From the NCBI GenBank assembly GCA_036244855.1, contig BQKZ01005983.1, positions 9,261 through 34,260 on the forward strand: DNA of 25,000 nt, written 5' to 3'. The DNA comes from Temnopleurus reevesii. Its lineage: Eukaryota > Echinodermata > Echinoidea > Temnopleuroida > Temnopleuridae. Below the pieces are notes generated by a model that searched no databases, was not told the origin of the DNA, and was given only the letters and a program-made list of their open reading frames with translations. The translations under genes and the position numbers were made by a program. Shown piece after piece: positions 19,471 through 25,000 of the stretch (position 1 is the first letter of the stretch; the number at the start of each line of letters is the position of its first letter).

Positions 19471-22400
19471 ACATGTCCGATTTTCTTCAAACTTGTTGTA
19501 CTCTTGTAAAAAAAAAAAAACCATTTTGGGGTAGACTCTTATTTTAAACATTTATTTTCAGATGCATTTTCCAGCAGGATATGTCGCCGTCCTCGTTTAC
19601 CTCCATTTGCTATGGTAGAGAATCCATTGCGGGTCTCCTATGCTGCTGGGGAGATCGTGCCCATATTATGTGACGATAACACGGCGACAACTTACTGGCG
19701 ATGTGACTCAGTTGGACAATGGGCTGCAGATAACTTCACGTGCCCTGATCGTTCGTCACAATCAGGTGATAGGTTCGTTCGTATTGTCAATAAGTGACGG
19801 TAGCCAAGGGAGAGTGTCGCATAAGGACAAGGAAATTCCTACATAGCAACAGTCCAAAGGGTGTCCTGTTGAAATGCGCGTTAATTCAATACCAGAAAAG
19901 CACTTGCTAATGTTAATCATATCAGGGTAGTTTCGTCACTTTGTTCAAAATTGACAAATTATTGGCACTTAATGTGCCGACAATATTTTCATATTAATAT
20001 TTCATATCAATTTCAAGCCTTTGCCTTTCCCAGGATATACATTTAAAAGAAACCGCATTAGCAACCTACAGCTGGTAATATTTTGGAAAGGAGCAATAGA
20101 AATTTATGAAAAAGAAATACTGTCGTCAAAGCACTGTTTAGGTGGTGTTTTTCTTTACTTTTAAAAGTATTTGTTAAAATCATTTAGCACCTCTTGGACT
20201 TCGGTTGTCAAGATTACAATCATTACTGCGAACTGGGTGCAAGTGCTCATCAGACTGCAACACGAGGATATTTGCGTATGTTTGTGTGCGTTTGTGTGCT
20301 TGGCGCAAGGCAGTATCGGCAGTCAAATGCAAATTTTAGGTTAACAAAGTTAGAACCCCATGGTGCCAGGTATGTTAGTGTGTGCGTTAGTTTTCCGCCT
20401 TTCTCTCTTTCTCTTTCTCGGTCTCTCTGTGCGTGCGTATGTGCGTGCGTATGTGCGTGTGTGTACGTATGTAAGCATCTACACTCAAAGAAAAACTTTA
20501 AGGATGGCAATATTGGGCCAAGGTTAGAACCCCATAGTGCTAGGTATGTTCGTGTTTGCGTGTGTACCCCGCTCTCTCTCTCTATCTCTCTCTCTCTCTT
20601 TACATGTGTGTGTATGTGTGTGTACGTGTGTGTAAGCATCTACACTCAAAGAAAAACTTTCAGGATGGCAAGTTTGGGATGCCGTTAAGGTTAGAACTCC
20701 ATGATGCCATGCATGTTCATGTGTGCGTGTGTATCTCCCCTCTCTGTGTGCGTGTGTGTGTGTGTGTGTGTAAGTATCGGCACTCAAAAGGAAACTTTTT
20801 TATGATGGCAACTTTGGAATGCTAAGGTTAGAACCCCATGGTGCCAGGTATGTTCTTGTGTGCGTGTGTATCCCCCCATCTATCTCTCTCTCTCTGTGCG
20901 AACGTATGTGCGTGCACGTGCGTGTAAGTATCGGCATTCAAAGGCAAACTTTTAGGATAGTAAGTTTGGTACGCTTACGGTAGAACCCCATGGTGCCAGG
21001 TATGTTCATGTGTGCGTGTGGGTGCGTGTGTATGTGTGTGTATATTTGTGTCCGTATAGGCGCTCAAAGGCAAACTTTTAGGATGGCAAATTTGGGATGC
21101 TCAGGTTAGAACCGCATGGCGCATGTCAGGTATGTTTGTGTGTACATGTGTATCCGATCCCCCTCTATCTGTGCGTGCATGTGTACGTGTGTTTTTTTGG
21201 TAAGTGTGTGTGATTTAGAAAGACAGAAATGATGTATTATATTGTTGTCGGTTTTGTGTGCGTGTGTGTTTATTTGCAGGTATTTATTTCACATTTCTAG
21301 TTATCGTTGTGAAATACGTTATAGGTAGTTTCAAACACTTAATATGTTTCTGTTCGTTTCTGTATATTTTAGGTTTTCCAATACAGGGCTCAATCGCCAT
21401 TATCGTTGTTCTCGGTCTCGTCATTCTTACTGCCATGATGATGATGTTTCTCATCAGGTAAGTTTCTTATTATGTTTATTTAACATTATACATGTGCTAT
21501 TTGATAAAACATTTCAATTATAATGATTTAGGTAATCAAAAGTTCATTTTCACGGAAGGGTGATATTTTTTAGATTATGCAGACGTAGTTGTTTGTGTTG
21601 TTTTCTTACATTTTGGCACAGTTCAATGCATCATTTAGACCTACATTCCATCAAAATAACTAGAATATAATATTAAGCCTGTCTGAAAACTTCAGTAGAA
21701 CACGGAACATCCTGCATTCATGTACTTTGTATGCGATCATGCAACGAGTCAATTGCTTAATTTTTATATTGAGGTTTTCACTATTACTATCACCATCTTC
21801 AGCTTGCAAAATTATAACATGTTTCATTCATATCGTCTGTCTTTTCACGAAGTGACAGGAGCCAATGGAAATTGTTGCATGAAACAAAGAAATCCTGACA
21901 TAGTGCCAATTCAAAGGGCAGCCTATCGAACAACGTGTTAATTCTATAGGACACGATTCAATGGATTTGAAACTCATTTTGTGTCATTTTGTGTAACAAT
22001 ACCCTCTGGCTCCCGTCACTTCGTGAAAACACGGACGATGTATGCAAATATAAATTTAATACTTTAATACAAAATATCTGAAATATAATTGTAATTCAAA
22101 TTGATATTGTCTTCTTTTTCAGATTAAAGAAATATCAGTACGATGTCCACAAGAAAAATGGTAACGCCTCACAAGAAAAGAACGAGCATGTGCAAAATGA
22201 AGAAGCAAACATTGAAGATGGATCTAACACAAATAGAGATGTGGAAGATTTGAACATGGAAAATGGGAATGTAGAAAATGTAAACGCAGAAAATACAAAT
22301 ACTGAATATGTAAACATGGAAAATACGACTGTTGAAAATGAAACCACTGCAGACGGGAATACAGAAAATACAAATGAGACAGGAAAAGGAAACGAGGAAG

Positions 22401-22474
22401 AAATGAATAATGGGGATTGTGAAACAGGTGATAGATATTTGGAGGATGGTATTGAAAATGCCGACAGTTATTAA
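10307..22474 (+). CDS. EGF-CUB-HYR-CCP type I membrane protein, 14 exons
   Basis: I recognise the domains but not the gene. Exons are 10307-10388, 11187-11306, 12048-12431, 13475-13705, 14662-14943, 15303-15392, 15946-16197, 16733-16972, 17009-17098, 17653-17904, 18523-18762, 19562-19765, 21373-21457 and 22123-22474. Together they give 967 residues: signal peptide (1-about 23), EGF (28-67), CUB (68-195), HYR1 (196-272), HYR2 (273-366), a four-Cys module (367-396), HYR3-4 (397-560), a second four-Cys module (561-590), HYR5-6 (591-754), sushi/CCP (755-822), membrane helix (about 829-848) and an Asn/Glu-rich cytoplasmic tail (852-967). All extracellular exons are phase 1-1. HYR, CUB, EGF and CCP modules act in adhesion, extracellular matrix and complement-like recognition, so a surface adhesion or recognition receptor is inferred. 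Without the block after the N at 17001 the protein would be 773 residues. The second in-frame ATG (10313) has a better Kozak context than the first. Confidence 0.85.
10953..11040 (+). mobile_element. tRNA-like sequence, probable SINE or tRNA pseudogene fragment
   Basis: Shows an anticodon-arm-like hairpin CTGGT-TTAATAA-TCCAG (about 10985-11001), a perfect T-arm ACGGG-TTAGAAT-CCCGT (about 11007-11023, close to the box B consensus) and a seven-base acceptor-like strand, then a poly-T run like a Pol III terminator. The presumed 5' acceptor strand AACCCGA (10953) pairs at five of seven positions with CCAGGTT. The D-arm region is too long for a functional tRNA. It lies in intron 1 of the HYR gene. 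Confidence 0.5.
11187..11306 (+). CDS. Exon 2: EGF-like domain
   Basis: Phase 1-1, between cttgcag and gtgagt. It encodes one six-cysteine module, ECFTNLCSSGQTCYD then HVCECQTGQGFDC, with the usual C-C-C-CxC-C order of EGF domains. The calcium-binding consensus at the start is not obvious. Confidence 0.88.
11332..11346. repeat. Palindrome-like repeat, locus 5
   Basis: GTACAATATTGCACC just inside intron 2 of the HYR gene. It is a one-mismatch form of the GTGCAATATTGCAC palindrome seen in the ECI2-like introns, and is followed by GGTGCAATAAAT. Confidence 0.35.
11537..11625 (+). pseudogene. Decayed partial copy of the EGF exon
   Basis: ACCTTTGCTCATC, GAATCGACACACG, GAATGCCAAACTGGTCAAGG and CCTTCAACCCTCACgtgagt repeat the EGF exon in order, including its donor. 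About 24 bp around TGTTACGACCG is missing, the frame shifts, and there is no acceptor. It is a dead exon duplicate 350 bp downstream of the live one. Confidence 0.85.
12048..12431 (+). CDS. Exon 3: CUB domain
   Basis: A 128-codon phase 1-1 exon between ttatacag and gtgagt. The translation has CUB hallmarks: DGMFKSPSYPSPYVADDKI at the start, a central FDIEQFKDGLTVG strand, FFSGDGVPQGF and AWLYFSTDVNVQKAGFQIKW at the end. Only two cysteines (CYGPTC) sit at the N-terminal side, so the domain's usual second disulphide is absent, as in some invertebrate CUBs. Confidence 0.88.
12469..12722 (+). pseudogene. Partial duplicate of the CUB exon (3' two-thirds), frame intact
   Basis: Matches 12178-12431 at a constant 291-bp offset: IMFTFSAPFEIEQFKDGLTV to GFQIEWSSAG, then a GTGGGT donor. 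No stop or indel has accumulated, but the 5' third of the domain is missing. The only plausible acceptor (cacattcag at 12485) would join the preceding phase 1 exon out of frame. It has gained a cysteine (VPECFAL for VPQGFAL). It is probably a non-functional exon duplicate; a spliced use would need transcript evidence. Confidence 0.75.
12723..13474. other. Intron 3 of the HYR gene, downstream part
   Basis: AT-rich intron sequence with no domain-like exon. The long frames overlapping 13275-13658 are shadows of the next exon in other frames. Confidence 0.5.
13475..13705 (+). CDS. Exon 4: HYR domain 1
   Basis: A 77-codon phase 1-1 exon after acgtccag. It has the HYR pattern: PPVILCPSDIT at the start, SVTWVEPTTSGPV in the middle, FDVGRHAVIYTATDEAGNEG and a terminal CFFYVTV. 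The two cysteines (ILC and GRC) are those that pair in HYR folds. Confidence 0.92.
13715..14022 (-). mobile_element. tRNA-derived SINE, minus strand
   Basis: Read on the minus strand it starts near 14020 with a tRNA-like head. The box A match TGGTGTAATGG lies in 13995-14007, followed by TTCTGACTCTCGCC. The box B-like GATTTGAGTCT lies near 13953-13966. A non-tRNA body follows, ending in a (TTA)n tail that appears on the plus strand as AAT repeats at 13721-13737. This order (Pol III head, body, short tandem 3' tail) is that of tRNA-derived SINEs. I found no clear target-site duplication. It lies in intron 4 of the HYR gene. Confidence 0.75.
14662..14943 (+). CDS. Exon 5: HYR domain 2, divergent
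   Basis: A 94-codon phase 1-1 exon with a poor acceptor (cccaaaaaaaag) and a good donor (gtaaga). The pattern is APVISGCPASRDP, LAVFFDPPNATNP in place of the usual V-W segment, FEHGLHLIVYTFVNGLGFEA and a final CVIPIQV. The tryptophan typical of the HYR VTW motif is replaced by FF. The frame and phase fit the neighbours exactly, so I accept the exon in spite of the weak acceptor. Confidence 0.8.
15303..15392 (+). CDS. Exon 6: short four-cysteine EGF-like module
   Basis: A 30-codon phase 1-1 exon after gttatacag. The translation VDFCASSPCDQVLEICHHDL then TSFYCFVIA resembles the first half of an EGF domain (C-C-C then SFYC) but stops before cysteines 5 and 6. The same exon occurs again at 17009-17098 with no base changes. 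Confidence 0.78.
15393..15945. other. Intron with a repeated hairpin
   Basis: The intron between the four-Cys module and HYR3. It contains the inverted repeat CGTTCGTAGAG / CTCTACGAACG (15706-15737, 10-base loop). The whole intron is repeated at 17099-17652 with only scattered changes, hairpin included (17413-17444). Confidence 0.7.
15946..16197 (+). CDS. Exon 7: HYR domain 3
   Basis: An 84-codon phase 1-1 exon between ttacag and gtaaga. It shows EISNCSEDIHAYVG, VDWIEPTASDDSR, a long central loop and VLYEATDMNNNSASCSFIVT. It pairs with the exon at 17653-17904, from which it differs at 9 of 83 residues. Confidence 0.92.
16198..16732. other. Intron between HYR3 and HYR4
   Basis: AT-rich intron. 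Its first part and its end match 17905-18522 but with indels, so this part of the duplicated block has diverged most. No exon is seen. Confidence 0.5.
16733..16972 (+). CDS. Exon 8: HYR domain 4
   Basis: An 80-codon phase 1-1 exon after tattatcaag. It shows TTGPYISCPSDIMLPADG, SVTWAEVTANDPSGPV, VVYVATDGHGNVNICSFLVI, a textbook HYR domain. It differs from the exon at 18523-18762 at 10 of 80 residues. Confidence 0.93.
17001..17001. other. Single N: assembly join at the duplication border
   Basis: The base before the N is the end of copy 1 of the block (the intron just after HYR4), and the base after it is the start of copy 2 (tatacag before the four-Cys exon). An N at exactly this point suggests two contigs were joined here. 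Confidence 0.9.
17009..17098 (+). CDS. Exon 9: four-cysteine module, second copy
   Basis: Identical in all 90 bases to the exon at 15303-15392, phase 1-1, eight bases after the N. If the block is an assembly duplicate, this exon does not exist as a separate one. Confidence 0.65.
17653..17904 (+). CDS. Exon 10: HYR domain 5
   Basis: An 84-codon phase 1-1 exon between ttacag and gtgaga. It shows KPEISNCPEDIHAYVG, VDWTEPTASDDSR and VLYEATDMNNNSASCSFTVT. Changes from HYR3 are mostly amino-acid-altering (9 of 83 residues), while both cysteines and the core motifs are kept. Confidence 0.82.
17905..18522. other. Intron between HYR5 and HYR6
   Basis: Homologous to 16198-16732 but longer. It has an extra segment near 18240-18400 that contains TTTGAACC / GGTTCAAA inverted arms and a single N at 18343. 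No exon is seen. Confidence 0.5.
18523..18762 (+). CDS. Exon 11: HYR domain 6
   Basis: An 80-codon phase 1-1 exon after tttttatctag. It shows GPNISCPSDIMLPAIGSSQS, VTWTEITASDPSGPV and VVYVATDGYGNVNICSFLVI. It is followed by the same intron start (gtaggtaaaag) as HYR4. Confidence 0.85.
18763..19293. other. Intron before the sushi exons
   Basis: AT-rich intron sequence with nothing recognisable in it. Confidence 0.5.
19294..19467 (+). pseudogene. Truncated sushi (CCP) exon copy ending in poly-T
   Basis: After an intact acceptor (aatttccag) it reads DAFSSQRCRRPRLPPFAMVK, NPLRVSYAAGEIVPIICDD, nearly the same as the first half of the live exon at 19562. Then ISAKIHN runs into 38 consecutive T (19430-19467). 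The second half with cysteines 3 and 4 is missing, and no in-phase donor follows. It looks like a tandem exon duplicate broken by deletion or by insertion of a poly(A)-tailed sequence on the opposite strand. Confidence 0.78.
19562..19765 (+). CDS. Exon 12: sushi (CCP) domain
   Basis: A 68-codon phase 1-1 exon after tttattttcag. It has the four cysteines of a CCP module: RICRRPRLPPFAMVENPLRV, YAAGEIVPILCDD, YWRCDSVGQWAADNFTCP, with the conserved Y, G and W positions. CCP modules are common in complement and adhesion proteins. It ends at ATCAG before gtgata, a weak donor. Confidence 0.85.
19766..20340. other. Intron 12, first part
   Basis: AT-rich intron. A possible extra exon at 20188-20275 has a weak acceptor and would leave phase 2, which does not fit the next exon, so I did not annotate it. 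Confidence 0.5.
20341..21190. repeat. Minisatellite, about six units of 125-180 bp
   Basis: Units begin near 20350, 20522, 20690, 20826, 20983 and 21106 with a variant of GGTTAGAACCCCATGGTGCC followed by AGGTATGT, then a (TG)n or (CT)n stretch of variable length, then CACTCAAAGRMAAACTTTNAGGATGGCA. Length differences between units come from the simple-sequence part. It sits in the intron before the membrane-spanning exon. Confidence 0.88.
21373..21457 (+). CDS. Exon 13: transmembrane helix
   Basis: Phase 1 in, phase 2 out, after tatattttag and before gtaagt. It encodes GFPIQG and then about 20 hydrophobic residues (SIAIIVVLGLVILTAMMMMF) ending LIR, a single membrane span. The basic RLKK at the junction with the next exon is a stop-transfer signal that puts the C-terminus in the cytoplasm. 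Confidence 0.88.
21458..22122. other. Last intron of the HYR gene
   Basis: AT-rich intron with no recognisable feature beyond its borders gtaagt and ctttttcag. Confidence 0.6.
22123..22474 (+). CDS. Exon 14: Asn/Glu-rich cytoplasmic tail and stop
   Basis: 117 codons and TAA. After KKYQYDVHKK the tail is dominated by Asn, Glu and Thr in imperfect seven- to eight-residue repeats of the form xENxNxE (for example MENGNVENVNAENTN). It is acidic, low in hydrophobic residues and probably disordered. No recognised signalling motif such as an ITAM or SH3-binding PxxP run is visible. The low complexity makes the frame look unusual, but it is set by the exon phase and by the membrane helix before it. 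Confidence 0.85.
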
Positions 22475-22867
22475 TCGCAATTTGTTGAGATGTTAGGAAA
22501 ATAAGCAGCTTCCATAGAAAATGTAGAAATACATTTTAAAATGTAAAATCAGACAATATACAGAGAGTTTACGAAGATTCATAAGCGTTTAATAATAAGT
22601 ACATAGTTTTGTTTTACGGTGAAATTCAGATGTATTCCAAAAAGTACAACTTAAATTAAGTACAGGAGGAGCAGCAGTTTGACGGTTTTGGAGCTTAAAT
22701 CCGTAGTTTATTGCCTGCAGGCTATTTGTTAAAAGAAATCTTTTAGCTAGCCGTGTAGACGCCAGTCCTAGTGTCGTACATTTCCCACACAAAATACTAA
22801 ATCTGAGCAATCTGTAGGTAAAATGATCTCACACTGTGCACCGATGAGAACCATTCGTGATGTTTTC

Positions 22868-22978
22868 ATGTGTGTAATTGTGTGTGTATGGATGCGTGTG
22901 TGTGTATGTGTGTGTGTGTGTGTACATATGTGCGTATGTACAAGTATGTGTGTTTGAATTGTGTGTGTGTATATGTGT
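22868..22978. repeat. (TG)n microsatellite, interrupted
   Basis: TG-rich simple repeat in the presumed 3' UTR. The minus-strand His/Thr-rich frame through it is an artefact of the repeat. Confidence 0.9.
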
Positions 22979-23252
22979 ATAGATAATACTTACAAGTGCG
23001 CCCTTTGTGCTATTCACTTTGATTTCCATTTATATCGTAGGTTCCAACAATGATGGTGACAGTAGGCCTATGTGTTTGGATGCCGACGTTATTTAAGTCT
23101 ATTTTAGTCAATTCATGATATTCTTTCAATTGCCTGATCTACATAGTTTGTGGTGTAATGCATTAATGCCTGTGTAAATAGACATTGAAAATATATTCAG
23201 AATATTTTTGTGGGTGTTTCCATTTAAGATTATAGCAGGGGTTTGATTTTGC

Positions 23253-23258
23253 AATAAA
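23253..23258 (+). promoter_or_regulatory. Candidate poly(A) signal AATAAA
   Basis: AATAAA at 23253 with another 17 bases on (23270), about 780 bases after the stop. Further AATAAA copies lie at about 23465 and 23820, so the true site is uncertain. Confidence 0.4.
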
Positions 23259-23280
23259 TGTATAAAAGAAATAAATTACC

Positions 23281-23870
23281 ACACTTCTTCAACCCTGTTA
23301 GTTTTATAACACGATGATTTAAATTTATTGATCATACTTTGCCTAATAAATTTACAATGATTCCATAAATAACATGGAAATTAATCAACCTGACATTGTC
23401 CATATTGACGCTAAAGGTCATGCTGAATTCTATAAATTAGATGAAAGACCATTATGAAAATTAGAATAAACATGATAAAAGAACATTACGATATTTTACG
23501 TTTCTGAGAGCAAAGTTTGTTAATATTGTGAATGTTTGCCATGTGAGATATTTTGAGAGAAGTTGGACAAGACAATGTCCACAACCAAAATTTCACTATG
23601 AATTGAACAGCATGTTGCCTAAAATTGGGATGTTTTGTCCAACTCTGTGAGAGCGATTTTGCTTTAAAAAATGCTTTTTAGATAAGATATATTTGAAACA
23701 TTCTAATTAATTCAAACTGTCAAGCCATTGGAAACTGCGAAGCTTTGTTGTTATATTCTTTGTACGTAATCTGTATCAAATGTTAAATCATCTTTCCAAT
23801 TAATTGTTATTTGTGAGGAAATAAACAAATAAACTGGAATTGAGTAATGAAATTATTAATGATGAGTACT
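23281..23870. other. AT-rich intergenic sequence
   Basis: Nothing recognisable beyond further AATAAA hexamers. Confidence 0.4.
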
Positions 23871-24724
23871 GCACTCGGTCACTCTTTCTCTCTCTCTCTC
23901 TCTCTCTCTCCCTTTCTCTCTCTCACACACACCTACTCGCCCCTCTCTCTCTTTCACACTCACATACATACACACATGTACATTTTATCTTTCTCTCTTT
24001 TCCACCTTCCACCTCTCCTCCCCCATCACTCTGTTCCCCGTCGCCCATCTTCATCCTCTCAACACACGCACACATACACACACACACACACACACAATTC
24101 ATATCGTGATATTCATATCTTCTGCAGATATGAAGACGACTCTCATATTAATCACCTTTATATTCATTTTGCACTCGGTCACTGTTAGTCGCTATCTCTC
24201 TCTCTCTCATACACACACACACACAACTACTCGCCCCTCTCTCTCTCTCTCACATTCACATACACATACACACATGTACAATTTATCTTTCTCTCTTTTC
24301 CACCTTTCCCCTTTACTCCCCCATCACTCTAACCTTCTCGCACATACATACGCACACACACACATACACACACAGATAAAATTCATATCTTCAAGTTCAT
24401 ATCTTCTGCAGATATGAATATATCTTTCATTTTCATCATCTTGCACTCGGTCACTCTTTCTCTCTCTCCCTCTCTCTCTCTCTCACACACACCTACTCGC
24501 CCCTCTCTCTCTTTCACACTCACATACATACACACATGTACATTTTATCTTTCTCTCTTTTCCACCCTTCCCCTTTAATCCCCCATCACTCTATTCTCTG
24601 TCGTCTATATTCCTCCTCGCACATACACACACACACACACACACACATAGTATTCATATCTTTAAGTTCATATCTTCTGCAGATATGATTATATCTTTCA
24701 TTTTCATCATCTTGCACTCGGTCA

Positions 24725-24769
<45 letters not shown>

Positions 24770-24926
24770 ACACACACCTACTCGCCCCTCTCTCTCTTTC
24801 ACACTCACATACATACACACATGTACATTTTATCTTTCTCTCTTTTCCACCCTTCCCCTTTACTCCCCCATCACTCTATTCTCTGTCGTCTATCTTCCTC
24901 CTCGCACATACACACACACACACACG

Positions 24927-24975
<49 letters not shown>

Positions 24976-25000
24976 TATTCATATCTTTAAGTTCATATCT
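23871..25000. repeat. Satellite of about 272-300-bp CT/CA-rich units, open at the window end
   Basis: Four units start with GCACTCGGTCACT at 23871, 24171, 24443 and 24714 (spacing 300, 272, 271). Each runs (CT)n, CACCTACTCGCCCCTCTC, CACACATGTACA, TTCCACC, CCCATCACTCT, then (CA)n, and, where the unit is complete, ends with TTCATATCT..AGATATGA hairpin sequence. The frames through it are low-complexity Ser/Leu/His/Thr and not genes. Confidence 0.93.

Larger units (their letters stand above)
22475..23280 (+). other. 3' UTR of the HYR gene (inferred)
   Basis: From the stop codon to the first clustered poly(A) hexamers at 23253 and 23270. It contains a (TG)n tract at 22868-22978. No further exon of the gene is seen. 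Confidence 0.45.

Noticed and set aside
20188..20275. Possible extra exon between the CCP and membrane exons (cysteine-containing in one frame)
   Set aside because: The acceptor is weak, and the 88-base length leaves phase 2 where the membrane exon needs phase 1.
20194..20825. Long cysteine/valine/serine-rich open frames on both strands
   Set aside because: They are translations of the TG/CT minisatellite; length comes from low complexity, not from coding.
23840..24975. Serine/leucine/histidine-rich frames near the window end
   Set aside because: They are translations of the CT/CA satellite in several frames at once.

Overview
The window is animal genomic DNA, most likely from an echinoderm and probably a sea urchin. 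The evidence is small exons separated by long AT-rich introns with consensus GT..AG borders, many simple repeats and small transposons, and a gene built from hyalin-repeat (HYR), CUB, EGF and sushi domains, a combination that is expanded in sea urchins. The species cannot be fixed from the sequence alone. Two runs of a single N (17001 and 18343) show that this is an assembled draft scaffold.

Region 1 (about 1-8120) is the 3' part of a plus-strand ECI2-like gene (peroxisomal enoyl-CoA delta isomerase 2). Seven exons (1604-1720, 2338-2410, 4856-4958, 5664-5784, 6528-6617, 7175-7318, 7968-8120) join in frame into 266 residues that cover the whole crotonase-fold isomerase domain and end in the peroxisomal signal SKL. 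The 5' exons, which in relatives carry the acyl-CoA-binding domain, are not seen and probably lie upstream. Intron 2 starts with GC instead of GT. It also carries a 1.18-kb foldback element, built of two inverted arrays of a 16-bp unit and flanked by a perfect 8-bp target-site duplication. Intron 3 carries a 157-bp MITE with perfect 26-bp terminal inverted repeats. A decayed copy of the last exon lies 320 bp downstream of the stop.

Region 2 (8121-10306) is intergenic and mostly featureless AT-rich sequence.

Region 3 (10307-22474) is a plus-strand, apparently complete gene for a type I membrane protein that I do not recognise by name. Fourteen exons encode 967 residues as assembled: signal peptide, EGF, CUB, two HYR, a short four-cysteine module, two HYR, a second copy of the short module and two HYR, a sushi (CCP) domain, one membrane helix, and an Asn/Glu-rich cytoplasmic tail. 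Every extracellular exon is phase 1-1, the classic exon-shuffling arrangement. The locus is full of local exon duplications: broken copies of the EGF, CUB and CCP exons, and one full copy of the short-module/HYR/HYR block. That full copy starts exactly at a single N, so it is either a real tandem duplication or two haplotypes placed end to end by the assembler.

Region 4 (22475-25000) holds the 3' UTR with candidate poly(A) signals, then AT-rich sequence, then a pyrimidine/CA-rich satellite with units of about 272-300 bp that runs off the end.

The two genes have no evident functional link: one is housekeeping lipid metabolism, the other an adhesion, matrix or recognition receptor.
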